Origin: Prevotella sp. UBA1378
Lineage (GTDB): Bacteria > Bacteroidota > Bacteroidia > Bacteroidales > Bacteroidaceae
NCBI GenBank assembly: GCA_002305505.1
Contig: DBRC01000014.1
Coordinates: forward strand, 18,256 to 38,009
DNA: 19,754 nucleotides
Direction of reading: 5' to 3'
Below, one piece after another: positions 1 to 7,417 of the stretch. The translations under genes and the position numbers were made by a program. The stretch's first letter is position 1; the number at the start of each line of letters is the position of its first letter. Under the pieces are notes generated by a model. That model was not told the origin of the DNA. It made no database searches and saw only the letters and a program-made list of their open reading frames with translations.

Positions 1-1379
1 ATGTTGCTGCTCATGGCATAGCGGTCGAACGGCGTCGATGTATTTTGGTTGCGGAGCGCGTGCAGGTGCTGCACGGTGCGGCTGTAACCAGCCTTCAGCG
101 CCAGGCAGGGCGCCGCCTGATAGGCTATGCTCAGCCGCGGCTCGACGTTCAGGTGCGTCTTAACGATTTCGCTGGCAGGCGGATTATATAGCCGCAGTAT
201 GTTGCCGGCATCGTCGAGGTCGTAATAAAGCGCGCCGCCCAGTGCGGAGAATGCGTTCAGGCGCAGCCCTACCGACGCTTTGAGCCGGCTTGACAACCGC
301 CACTCGCCATTACACCACACGATGCCTTCTGCCGCCCGCCGTTGTTCGCGCTCGTGGTTATCCACGTTATGCCACTCGGCCGACTTCACGTCGTACAGCG
401 TAGCCTGCCCGCCGATGTCCATTTCGCAGTGCTTGCCTGCAACGTGCCAGTTGTGGCGGAAAGCCGCCTGGCGGATGTGTCCGGAGAAGGCGACGTTCAT
501 CCCCAATACCGTCATGCCGTTACTGGTCGTATAGTCGGAGTAAGTGAGCGATGTCTGTACGTGCGAGGCTTCGCTGCGGAGATGGTGCAGCCACAGCAGG
601 CTGCCCGTCAGATTGCGCCACCTGACGTCGATGAGCCCATTGATGCCGATGCGGTCGCGGCCGGTAAAGAACGAGAAAAAAAACTGGTTGCGCCTGTTGA
701 GCGTATAGTCTACTTTGGCATTGAGATCATAAAAATGGAGGATATTGTCCTTGAAATCGTCAATCTGCCGCATCATCCATCCGATATACGAACTGCGGGC
801 GCACAACAGCAGCGATGCCTTGTTGTTGCCGGCAAGCGGGCCTTCGATGCGCCCCTTAGCCGACAGCAGCCCGATGGTGGCTCCGCCACGCCATGCTTTC
901 TTATCACCCGCTTTGCTTGCTATATCGAAAACCGACGCTGCCGCCCCTCCGTATTGCGCCGGCAACAGTCCCTTATAGAGCACTGCCCGTGCCAGCGCCT
1001 CGTCGTTGAACGCCGAAACCAGTCCGCCTAAATGGCCTATGTTGTATACCGGTGCCTCGTCGTAGCGTATCTCGTTTTGTGACGATGTGCCGCCACGCAC
1101 CTGAAAACTGCTGGAGGCATCGCTCTCGGCCTTGACACCGGGCAGCAGCTGGAGCGAACGGAGGATATCGTTCTCGCCGAACAAAGCCGGCAGGCCGGCC
1201 AGCTCCTTTACCTGTACCTGCTCCACACCTATCTGGGTATCGCGAAGCCGGCGCTGTGCGCTGCCGGCGCTGACGACAACTTCGCGGAGGCGCTGTTCCT
1301 TCACCGCTGCCGTGTCTTGTGCGAAAGCTGCCACCGGCCATCCGATGGCAATGAGGAAGAGGAGGCGGACTGTCGGCAT
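1..1379 (-). CDS. TonB-dependent outer-membrane receptor, C-terminus cut by window edge
   Basis: The minus-strand frame stays open from an ATG at 1379 to the left edge (459 complete codons), so the C-terminal barrel is missing. The protein starts with a signal peptide (MPTVRLLFLI..., cleavage after AAFA at residue 20, leaving Gln21). A TonB-box-like stretch REVVVSAG follows at about 32-39, then a plug domain with LRSLQLLPGV, FQVRGG and LLPAQYGGAAASVFDI. After that come alternating aromatic/polar strands typical of a 22-strand barrel. Many Bacteroidota receptors with this plug carry a CarboxypepD_reg-like domain before the TonB box; here only about ten mature residues precede it. It lies 75 bases downstream of the VWA lipoprotein gene with no clear promoter of its own, so co-transcription is likely. 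The substrate cannot be told from the sequence. Confidence 0.9.
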   Translation of the reverse strand, partial: MPTVRLLFLIAIGWPVAAFAQDTAAVKEQRLREVVVSAGSAQRRLRDTQIGVEQVQVKELAGLPALFGENDILRSLQLLPGVKAESDASSSFQVRGGTSSQNEIRYDEAPVYNIGHLGGLVSAFNDEALARAVLYKGLLPAQYGGAAASVFDIASKAGDKKAWRGGATIGLLSAKGRIEGPLAGNNKASLLLCARSSYIGWMMRQIDDFKDNILHFYDLNAKVDYTLNRRNQFFFSFFTGRDRIGINGLIDVRWRNLTGSLLWLHHLRSEASHVQTSLTYSDYTTSNGMTVLGMNVAFSGHIRQAAFRHNWHVAGKHCEMDIGGQATLYDVKSAEWHNVDNHEREQRRAAEGIVWCNGEWRLSSRLKASVGLRLNAFSALGGALYYDLDDAGNILRLYNPPASEIVKTHLNVEPRLSIAYQAAPCLALKAGYSRTVQHLHALRNQNTSTPFDRYAMSSN

Positions 1380-1393
1380 ATTTATTACGTTAA

Positions 1394-1432
1394 CCTCCCC
1401 CGTCGCGCGCTCCGTGGGCGTGGCGGGGGAGG
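1394..1432. repeat. GC-rich inverted repeat between the VWA lipoprotein and receptor genes
   Basis: The arms CCTCCCCCG (1394-1402) and CGGGGGAGG (1424-1432) are perfect complements. The stem extends inward through a G-U pair and a C-G pair, and CGC/GCG at 1406-1408 and 1418-1420 can pair within the loop. It sits in the 75-base gap between two minus-strand genes. No run of T follows it on either strand, so it does not look like a standard intrinsic terminator. It could be an mRNA-stabilising or attenuating hairpin between two cistrons, or a small dispersed repeat. Confidence 0.6.
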
Positions 1433-1454
1433 CTGAAATGGTTTATACTATGAC

Positions 1455-3221
1455 TTATTCGTTGCTTCTGAATATGAAACTTGCCTTTTTGCTTGCTTTG
1501 CTCTCCGACGGTTTCTCCTTGCTCGTAAGCTCACCGATAATCGACTTGAGGATATAACTGAAGTTGCTGAAACCGGAATAGAGGTCGGTCTCGTGCATCA
1601 CGTTCTTCCAGCTGTCGAAGTGAACCCAATCGCCGCCATTGCCTTCGTAACCGTCGCCGTATCCGCTCGGAGCGAAAAGAATCATACGGCGGCCCGACGG
1701 CAGACCGTTCCACTGCTTCTGCAGGTCGCCGAGGTTAATGTCGGTATAGGGTTCGATGTAGAGGTAGGGAGCGTCGGTCCAAAGGATGATTACCTGGCGA
1801 TGATAGCCGTCGTCGGCACCCCAGTCGGTCTTCTTAAACGCCAAATCCAATGCCTCCAGTCCGCTCTCGGGCGTATCGCCACCACCATCGGCATAGAGCG
1901 GATTCACAAATCCCTCGAACTCGGTCTTCTGCTCGGGCAGCAGATAGGTGGGACTGCTTGTCAGCCAGCCCTCGCCGTCGACGTTCTTGTCGCCAAACGT
2001 GATAACCTGCGTATTCAGACCGGTAAGGGTGATGCCTTCTTCTTCACAACTTTCCTTGAACAGATCGTAGAAAGCCAAAGCATTGCGCTTCACCGTGTTG
2101 ATAATGCCCGACATACTGCCCGTAACGTCGATACACATCACTACATCCACGGTCAGCATGTTGGAACCCGTGGTGAACGACTTGATAACGGCATCATAGC
2201 CCACTTGGTCGGTAGGCGAACCATACTTAAAGATCAGGCCGCCGTGGTCGGCATCGTTAAACTTGTAATAAGCCCGGTAATAATAGGTGGTGTTAGGCTT
2301 CAGGCCGCGGAAATCAACATCATAGCTCACAGCGTCTTCGGCTTGATAACCCGTACCCTCATATTCGGCTTTTCCAACTAAGAGATTGTCCTTGTTTTCG
2401 TCGCACAGGATGCCATACGTGCCATACTTGTTGAACGTATTGACCGGACACCAGATTGTTCCGCTCAGCGTACACGAAGAACCGCCCACCTTGAATGTAG
2501 CCTTGCCCGTCCACATAGCCAGCTTGTAGTAGATGCTGCCCAACACATTGGTTTTGTACCAGTTTTCGGCCATCGTAGCAAAGTCGTACTGCCCTGTAGC
2601 GCCGGTTGCCAGTCCGCTAGCTGTCGTGCCTTCAGGGGCATAGCCCAACCCTATTACCACATCGGCAACACTCTTGAAACTTTGTATCTGCGGAATCGGT
2701 TTCGAAGCGTTATTCATCAGCGCCGTGAAGTTGGAGAGAATCGACTTGAAACCGTCGTAGCTGTTGGCAGCGATGATGGCCTGCAGCGCGTCTACCTTGA
2801 AGGGGATGCTGTCTAACATTATCATCTTCTCGTTGTCGTCGTATACCAGCTCCAGTATCGAGTCGTTCGGGAAACTGAAGTAGAGTATGCCTTTCTCCAT
2901 AATAATCTGCGACGGCAACTTCCTGTCTTTCGAGATAATGATGCTCAACTTGTTGTTTCCGGCCTTGTCCATGAAAGTAAGGTTACTGAACTTCTCGCCC
3001 GGTTCAGCTCCTTCTACTGCCATCTCGTCGCTGTAGCAGAAGTAGCCCAAATCCGTTACATAGGCTTTGTTCCACGAAGCAATCTTCTCTGCCAGTTCCA
3101 TAATGGTCGACGGCTTTACCGGCTCGGTCGGGGTGGCCGGATTGTCTTGGTTACTGCAGGCAGTAATCATGAATGCCCCCAAAAGGAACATGATACTTCT
3201 CTTAATAATTTTGCTGTTCAT
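1455..3221 (-). CDS. Lipoprotein with von Willebrand factor A domain
   Basis: 588 residues. The N-terminus is a lipoprotein signal with lipobox ITAC (Cys22), followed by a Ser/Asn/Asp/Pro/Thr-rich tether. Residues about 40-290 match no family I recognise. Residues about 295-352 resemble the fibronectin-III-like modules common in Bacteroidota lipoproteins (LKPNTTYYYRAYYK at 307-320). Residues about 356-560 form a VWA domain with a complete metal-ion-dependent adhesion site: DVTGS (365-369), Thr450 in GGGDTPESG, and Asp483 in LWTDAPY. VWA domains bind protein ligands through a divalent metal, so an envelope adhesion or scaffold role is reasonable, but the partner is unknown. The C-terminal tail is Ser/Lys-rich. 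The gene precedes the truncated TonB-dependent receptor on the same strand, which suggests the two may work together. A nine-A tract on the coding strand lies just before the ATG. Confidence 0.9.
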   Translation of the reverse strand: MNSKIIKRSIMFLLGAFMITACSNQDNPATPTEPVKPSTIMELAEKIASWNKAYVTDLGYFCYSDEMAVEGAEPGEKFSNLTFMDKAGNNKLSIIISKDRKLPSQIIMEKGILYFSFPNDSILELVYDDNEKMIMLDSIPFKVDALQAIIAANSYDGFKSILSNFTALMNNASKPIPQIQSFKSVADVVIGLGYAPEGTTASGLATGATGQYDFATMAENWYKTNVLGSIYYKLAMWTGKATFKVGGSSCTLSGTIWCPVNTFNKYGTYGILCDENKDNLLVGKAEYEGTGYQAEDAVSYDVDFRGLKPNTTYYYRAYYKFNDADHGGLIFKYGSPTDQVGYDAVIKSFTTGSNMLTVDVVMCIDVTGSMSGIINTVKRNALAFYDLFKESCEEEGITLTGLNTQVITFGDKNVDGEGWLTSSPTYLLPEQKTEFEGFVNPLYADGGGDTPESGLEALDLAFKKTDWGADDGYHRQVIILWTDAPYLYIEPYTDINLGDLQKQWNGLPSGRRMILFAPSGYGDGYEGNGGDWVHFDSWKNVMHETDLYSGFSNFSYILKSIIGELTSKEKPSESKASKKASFIFRSNE

Positions 3222-3349
3222 AGTTATTATTTTTTTTTAATGGGAACAACTGATAACTCTAATCTCTTGCACAGACTGCTCCCCTTTTCCGTGTAAGGAC
3301 CATTTTTTCCTAATCTCCCTGCCATTCAGCAGTTTATGTTATTATGTTA

Positions 3350-3357
3350 CAAAGATA
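3350..3357 (-). promoter_or_regulatory. Candidate -7 element for the VWA lipoprotein gene
   Basis: The plus-strand CAAAGATA reads TATCTTTG on the minus strand, an exact match to the Bacteroidota -7 form TAnnTTTG. No TTG or TTTG is found about 20 bases upstream, so the -33 half is weak. Transcription from here would give a leader of roughly 120 bases before the ATG at 3221. Confidence 0.45.
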
Positions 3358-3453
3358 TGAAAAAGGGAAATACGTTAATCTTTTTCTTATAAATATTTAT
3401 ATTTTATTAACAAGCAATCTGCGCAAAAATCAGCTTTGAAAATTGTATACATG

Positions 3454-3483
3454 ATGCAGCCACATGCAGCGAGATGTAGCCAA
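3454..3483. repeat. Three tandem 10-bp repeats (ATGCAGC core)
   Basis: Units ATGCAGCCAC (3454-3463), ATGCAGCGAG (3464-3473) and ATGTAGCCAA (3474-3483) follow each other exactly every 10 bases, about one helical turn. They lie between the two divergent promoters. The spacing suits cooperative protein binding on one face of the DNA, but no known operator is recognised. Confidence 0.5.
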
Positions 3484-3577
3484 GTATTGTATAGAGGCTA
3501 ATTTGGGTATTTATCGAGTTTAATTAAAACCATCTCACCACTAATAATGATTGATAACAGAAATGGATTCCATAAAT

Positions 3578-3591
3578 TGTCATGAATGACA
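3578..3591. promoter_or_regulatory. 14-bp dyad, candidate operator
   Basis: TGTCATGAATGACA has perfect 6-base arms around a central GA, and further A-T pairs can form outside one mismatch. It lies about 85 bases upstream of the -33 element of the receptor promoter. The form suits a dimeric regulator. A run of five T follows on the plus strand, so a weak hairpin terminator is an alternative, although no gene ends here. Confidence 0.35.
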
Positions 3592-3676
3592 TTTTTACGG
3601 AACGACACTTGGTGGATAGGCGGAGCATGGACGCATAAAAATACAGGAAAAAATGTAGAATCCTTTCTTTTAGGTA

Positions 3677-3707
3677 TTGTAAGGGAAAACCTTTATGTGT
3701 AACTTTG
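3677..3707 (+). promoter_or_regulatory. Bacteroidota-type promoter of the TonB-dependent receptor gene
   Basis: TTG at 3677-3679 and TAACTTTG at 3700-3707 are separated by 20 bases, matching the Bacteroidota primary-sigma promoter (TTG/TTTG, 19-21 bases, TAnnTTTG). Transcription should begin near 3713, giving a leader of about 135 bases before the ATG at 3850. Confidence 0.7.
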
Positions 3708-3759
3708 CAGCCGGGACACCATCATCTCAAAACAATTACTTTTATTAACAAGGTACGGC

Positions 3760-3820
3760 TCTGCCTGCCCCGCTGCCATACGGCAGACATTGTAAGAACG
3801 GGGGGAAGGGGGAAGTAGGG
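3760..3820 (+). ncRNA. Candidate structured mRNA leader of the receptor gene
   Basis: CTGCC (3773-3777) and GGCAG (3782-3786) close a four-base loop. CCCCG (3768-3772) pairs with CGGGG (3799-3803) around that hairpin, leaving a 12-base unpaired strand on one side. TCTGCC (3760-3765) can pair instead with GGCAGA (3782-3787), so two exclusive folds are possible. G-runs at 3800-3805, 3808-3812 and 3818-3820 follow, ending 29 bases before the start codon. I recognise no known riboswitch; a regulatory role is inferred from structure and position only. Confidence 0.35.
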
Positions 3821-3849
3821 CTGTTTTTAACACAACAATTTTTATTTAT

Positions 3850-6336
3850 ATGGGAAAGCTATTTTTTATATTCCTCACTTTATTCTGCTCCATAACAGCA
3901 GGAGCCGAGGGAAAAACCGAACCTGCCGACGGCAAAACAGAATCGAACATCATCGGGCACGTAATAGACAAGGCAACGGGGAAACATCTAACACGCGTGG
4001 CCGTACGGCTGAAAGGAACCAACGAAGCGGCACTGACCGACGTATCAGGACATTACTTCCTAAAGGATGTTCCCGTGGGGAAATTCGAGATAGAGGTGAA
4101 GGCCATGGGCTACGAAACCGTTACGCGCATGGTGCAGACTACGGCGAACAATACGCTTGTGATGGACTTCGAGGTGCAGGTGGAGAGCGTGATGCTCAAC
4201 GACGTCGTGGTATCAGCCAACCGCAATGTAACAAAACGCAAGCTCGCACCGTCGCTCATTAACGTGCTCGACACGAAACTGTTCGAGAAAACACAGAGTA
4301 CAGACCTATCGCAATGCCTGAAATTCCAACCTGGCGTACGCGTCGAGTCGAACTGCCAAAACTGCGGTTTCAGCCAAGTGCGCATCAACGGACTGGAAGG
4401 GCCGTATTCGCAGATTCTCATCGACTCGCGCCCTGTATTCAATTCGCTGGCAAGTGTCTACGGGCTTGAACAGATTCCCACCAACATGATTGAGCGGGTG
4501 GAAGTGATGCGGGGAGGCGGCTCGGCACTCTTCGGCTCGTCGGCCATTGCAGGCGTCATCAACGTCATTACGAAGGAGCCTTCGGAACCGTCTGCCAGTT
4601 TTTCGCATGAGATACGCGGAATTGGCGGACTGAACACTGCCGAAAACGTGACGAACCTGAACGCGGCCTTCGTCACCGACGACAACCGGCTCGGCGCAAC
4701 GTTCTTCGGCCAGATAAGGCACCGGTCGGGCTACGACCGCGACGGAGACGGATACACCGAGATGCCGCAAATCGACGCACGCACCGTAGGGATGCGCACG
4801 TTCGCCAAATTATCGAGCTACACGAGGCTCACGGCCGAACTGCACAACACCCACGAATACCGCCGCGGAGGCGACCTCCTTGACGAAGAACCGCACAATA
4901 CGCACATCGCCGAACAGCTGACACACAACAACCTGACGGGAAGCCTGAATTTCTCCGGTACATCGGCCGACGCCAAACACCGGTTCAACGTTTACGCATC
5001 GTTCATGAAGGTGAAACGGAAAAGTTACTACGGGGGAGGAGAACTGCCGGCGTCGGACATATTGAAGAAAGTAAAAGAAAACCACGGACTGGCTGACGGG
5101 GAGGAACTGAAAGAGCTAGATAGGCGCATGGCCTCGTACGGACGTACCGACGGACTTACATACCTTGCCGGCATGCAATATTCGTACGACTTCGACCAAT
5201 GTATCTTCATGCCATCCCAACTTACGGCTGGACTGGAATACAACAACGACCGCAACGAGGACTACAGCGGATACCGCCCGGCACCCATCCTACAAAAAGT
5301 GCACACGGAAAGCGCTTTCTTGCAGAATGAATGGAAAACAGACAGATGGAGCTTCTTGCTTGGCGGACGTATGGATAAGCATTCGATGCTGAAGAAAGCC
5401 ATCCTCAGTCCGCGCGCCAACATCCGCTTCAACCCGTCGGCCAACCTCGTATTACGCGCCAACTACAGTTCGGGATTCCGCGCCCCGCAAATATTCGACG
5501 AAGATTTACACGTGGATAATGCCGGAGGCGATCTCATCCTGCACGAAAACGCCAAGGACCTGCGCGAGGAAAGGTCGAACAGTTTCAGTCTATCGGCAGA
5601 CTGGTATCATAATTTCGGAGACTGGCAATTGAACCTCACAACAGAAGCGTTCTTCACCGGACTGCGCCATGCCTTCAGCTCCGAACAGGGCCGCGTGGAG
5701 GCAAACGGCATCACCTACATACGAAAACTCCGCACCAACTCGGAAGGGGCCAAAGTGTATGGCTCTAATTTCGAAGGGAAAATAGCATACCGCAGTCTTT
5801 GGCAGTTGCAGGGCGGCCTCACCGTGCAACGCAGTCGCTGGGATAAAGAGCAACAATGGAACGAAGACGACGCTTACGCAACGCGCAGAATATATCGCAC
5901 GCCCAATGTTTACGCCTATTTTGTAACGACCTTGACGCCCATGGGACGGCTTGACATCTCGTTCTCGGGCAACTACACCGGTTCGATGCTTGTCGGACAT
6001 GAAATCCCGACCGAGGAAAACGGTTCGCTCACGCTTTTCAACGGCTCGCCGGCTGCCACGGTAGATGCTTCCCGGATGATGTGCGGACCGGGACAGACTG
6101 CCACGGCCTATGGTCCCCGCACATTCAAGACACCTGCTTTCTTCGAAATGGGCTGCAAGGTAAACTATACCATCTCCGTATATAAGTACTATACGCTACA
6201 GTTGTACGCCGGCATGCAGAACATATTCAATGCCTATCAGAAAGACTTCGACCGCGGTCCATCGCGCGATTCGGCCTATATCTACGGACCTACCGCCCCC
6301 CGCAGTTTCTTTACAGGCATAAAGTTTGTATACTGA
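3850..6336 (+). CDS. TonB-dependent outer-membrane receptor with CarboxypepD_reg-like domain
   Basis: 828 residues, full length for the family. The signal peptide ends near AGA (residue 19). A short repeated GKTE segment (21-31) precedes a CarboxypepD_reg-like beta-sandwich (about 35-110). A TonB-box-like LNDVVVSA (116-123) and the plug (about 130-245) follow, the plug showing LEGPYSQILIDSRP, IERVEVMRGGGSALFGS and INVITKEP. The rest is beta-barrel, with a SGFRAPQIFDEDLH motif (541-554) seen in the siderophore/haem/cobalamin/metal class of receptors, and an aromatic C-terminus (KFVY). The plug carries NCQNC (Cys169, Cys172), possibly a disulfide or metal site. No SusD-type partner or transport genes are adjacent, so the substrate stays open. 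Expression is likely controlled through its own promoter and long leader. Confidence 0.93.
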   Translation: MGKLFFIFLTLFCSITAGAEGKTEPADGKTESNIIGHVIDKATGKHLTRVAVRLKGTNEAALTDVSGHYFLKDVPVGKFEIEVKAMGYETVTRMVQTTANNTLVMDFEVQVESVMLNDVVVSANRNVTKRKLAPSLINVLDTKLFEKTQSTDLSQCLKFQPGVRVESNCQNCGFSQVRINGLEGPYSQILIDSRPVFNSLASVYGLEQIPTNMIERVEVMRGGGSALFGSSAIAGVINVITKEPSEPSASFSHEIRGIGGLNTAENVTNLNAAFVTDDNRLGATFFGQIRHRSGYDRDGDGYTEMPQIDARTVGMRTFAKLSSYTRLTAELHNTHEYRRGGDLLDEEPHNTHIAEQLTHNNLTGSLNFSGTSADAKHRFNVYASFMKVKRKSYYGGGELPASDILKKVKENHGLADGEELKELDRRMASYGRTDGLTYLAGMQYSYDFDQCIFMPSQLTAGLEYNNDRNEDYSGYRPAPILQKVHTESAFLQNEWKTDRWSFLLGGRMDKHSMLKKAILSPRANIRFNPSANLVLRANYSSGFRAPQIFDEDLHVDNAGGDLILHENAKDLREERSNSFSLSADWYHNFGDWQLNLTTEAFFTGLRHAFSSEQGRVEANGITYIRKLRTNSEGAKVYGSNFEGKIAYRSLWQLQGGLTVQRSRWDKEQQWNEDDAYATRRIYRTPNVYAYFVTTLTPMGRLDISFSGNYTGSMLVGHEIPTEENGSLTLFNGSPAATVDASRMMCGPGQTATAYGPRTFKTPAFFEMGCKVNYTISVYKYYTLQLYAGMQNIFNAYQKDFDRGPSRDSAYIYGPTAPRSFFTGIKFVY

Positions 6337-6373
6337 AAAATAAACCGTAAGATAATAGAGCTATACACAAAGA

Positions 6374-6409
6374 ATAATCGTTGTAAAACCTTGATTTTAC
6401 AACGATTAT
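6374..6409. terminator. Intrinsic terminator, probably bidirectional
   Basis: A perfect 15-bp inverted repeat, ATAATCGTTGTAAAA (6374-6388) and its complement (6395-6409), closes a six-base loop. On the plus strand it is followed by CTGCTTTT; on the minus strand by TTCTTTG. It lies 37 bases after the receptor stop codon and 56 bases past the tRNA-Ser 3' end on the opposite strand, so it can end both converging transcripts. Confidence 0.8.
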
Positions 6410-6465
6410 CTGCTTTTAGAAGGCTAAATTGAAGCCCCTTATGAAGTCCTTTTGAAGCCTGTTTG

Positions 6466-6553
6466 CGGAGAGAGGGGGATTCGAACCCCCGAACCGGTTT
6501 TGCCGGTTACACGCTTTCCAGGCGTGCCTCTTCAGCCACTCGAGCACCTCTCC
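6466..6553 (-). tRNA. tRNA-Ser (anticodon GGA)
   Basis: The minus strand begins GGAGAGGTGCTCGAGTGGC and ends in GGGGGTTCGAATCCCCC followed by the acceptor strand TCTCTCC and discriminator G. The acceptor stem is 7 bp with one G-U pair. The anticodon loop CTGGAAA gives anticodon GGA, and a long variable arm (ACCGG...CCGGT) is the hallmark of a class II tRNA such as serine. CCA is not encoded; CAAAC follows. The 88-base length fits bacterial tRNA-Ser. It lies 61 bases downstream of the TatD-family gene on the same strand. Confidence 0.96.
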
Positions 6554-6568
6554 TTTTGTTTCGAGTTG

Positions 6569-6576
6569 CAAATTTA
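6569..6576 (-). promoter_or_regulatory. Candidate -7 element for tRNA-Ser
   Basis: The plus-strand CAAATTTA reads TAAATTTG on the minus strand, matching TAnnTTTG, and ends 15 bases before the tRNA 5' end. A second match (TATATTTG, 6589-6596) lies just upstream. No clear -33 element is seen, and the area is AT-rich, so a chance match is possible. Confidence 0.4.
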
Positions 6577-6614
6577 TTGCTTTTCTTGCAAATATAAGTA
6601 AATTTGCGTGAATT

Positions 6615-7400
6615 TTAAATTTCTTTAATACCGAAGATACGCGTAATGTTACGATTGGTGGCCTCAGAGAGCTCGGCCTCACCGACACCGTAACACTCGG
6701 CTAACTTTTGGAGCACATACACCACAAAGGCACTCTCGTTGCGCTGGCCACGTTTGGGAACAGGAGCCATGTAAGGGGAATCGGTTTCTAAAACGATACG
6801 GTCGAGCGGTACGGAGGGCAGCACTTCGGGCAGATGCGAATTCTTGAAAGTGAGCACACCACCAATACCTAAGACAAAACGTTCGAACTGCAACAGTTCG
6901 GCGGCCTCCTTTTCGTTGCCTGTAAAACAATGGAATACGCCGCCGGGCAAGTCGTCTTTATATTGCTTCAACAGGCGTACCATCTCGTGTTGCGCCTTAC
7001 GGCAATGAATCATTAAAGGAAGGCGCGTCTCGACCGACCACCCCACCTGCTCCTCGAAAGCTTCTAACTGCTCTTTCTCGAACTCACGGCTCCAATAATA
7101 ATCAAGACCAACCTCGCCGACGGCAATCCATCCGGGAGCGGCGAGCAGCGGTTTCATCCCGCGCAGCACATCGCGCCAATCGGCCTTTACCTCCTCGGGG
7201 TGAAGCCCGAGCATCGGGTAGGCATAGCCGGGATAGCGGCGGCAGACGGCAAGAACGGAATGGGCGGAAGGCAGGTCGATGGCAGGCACGAAAACCTTAC
7301 GCACACCAGCCGCCTTTGCACGTGCCACGACATCGTCGCGGTCGGCGTCGAACTCTGCACCGTCGAGATGGATATGCGAGTCTACGATAGGATATATCAT
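6615..7400 (-). CDS. TatD-family metal-dependent hydrolase (predicted DNase)
   Basis: 261 residues, the usual TatD length, spanning a complete TIM-barrel amidohydrolase. The metal-ligand motifs appear in order: DSHIHLD (His9, His11), GLHPEE (65-70), GEVGLDYYW (Glu96), MIHCRKA (His132), FHCFTG (His157) and LETDSPYMAP (Asp207). TatD proteins are cytoplasmic Mg-dependent 3'-5' exonucleases acting on single-stranded DNA or RNA and are linked to repair of oxidative damage; the exact substrate of this copy is not known. It begins 17 bases after the stop of the polyprenyl synthase gene and is probably the last protein gene of the tonB-prenyl synthase-tatD unit. Confidence 0.95.
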   Translation of the reverse strand: MIYPIVDSHIHLDGAEFDADRDDVVARAKAAGVRKVFVPAIDLPSAHSVLAVCRRYPGYAYPMLGLHPEEVKADWRDVLRGMKPLLAAPGWIAVGEVGLDYYWSREFEKEQLEAFEEQVGWSVETRLPLMIHCRKAQHEMVRLLKQYKDDLPGGVFHCFTGNEKEAAELLQFERFVLGIGGVLTFKNSHLPEVLPSVPLDRIVLETDSPYMAPVPKRGQRNESAFVVYVLQKLAECYGVGEAELSEATNRNITRIFGIKEI

Positions 7401-7417
7401 CTGTAGGCAGTCTTAGG

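Larger units (their letters stand above)
3222..3849. promoter_or_regulatory. Long divergent intergenic region
   Basis: This 628-base AT-rich region separates the minus-strand VWA lipoprotein gene from the plus-strand receptor gene. I see no credible coding sequence in it. It holds a candidate minus-strand promoter near 3350-3357, a triple 10-bp repeat at 3454-3483, a 14-bp dyad at 3578-3591, a good plus-strand promoter at 3677-3707 and a leader of about 135 bases with alternative pairings and G-runs. The stretches 3384-3450 and 3490-3575 show nothing I can name. Confidence 0.7.

Noticed and set aside
342..1031. Plus-strand open frame opposite the truncated receptor
   Set aside because: It is codon-aligned antisense to a clear TonB-dependent receptor and its translation has no recognisable domain.
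1394..1432. Intrinsic terminator after the VWA lipoprotein gene
   Set aside because: The stem is strong, but no T-run follows on the minus strand and the next gene starts only 14 bases later.
1593..2381. Plus-strand open frame opposite the VWA lipoprotein
   Set aside because: It is in register with the lipoprotein gene, which has a full VWA metal site; the antisense product looks like noise.
3454..3483. CRISPR-like array
   Set aside because: The units are 10 bases with no spacers and no cas genes are nearby; it fits a short binding-site array better.
3708..3849. Cobalamin riboswitch in the receptor leader
   Set aside because: Some pieces look similar (CCCCGCTGCC, TTGTAAG, GGGAAGG), but the conserved B12 box near AGCCAGGAGACC is missing and the leader is short for that class.
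6416..6688. Small open frame across tRNA-Ser and the end of the TatD-family gene
   Set aside because: It reads through a well-folded tRNA and an established coding end, so it is accidental.
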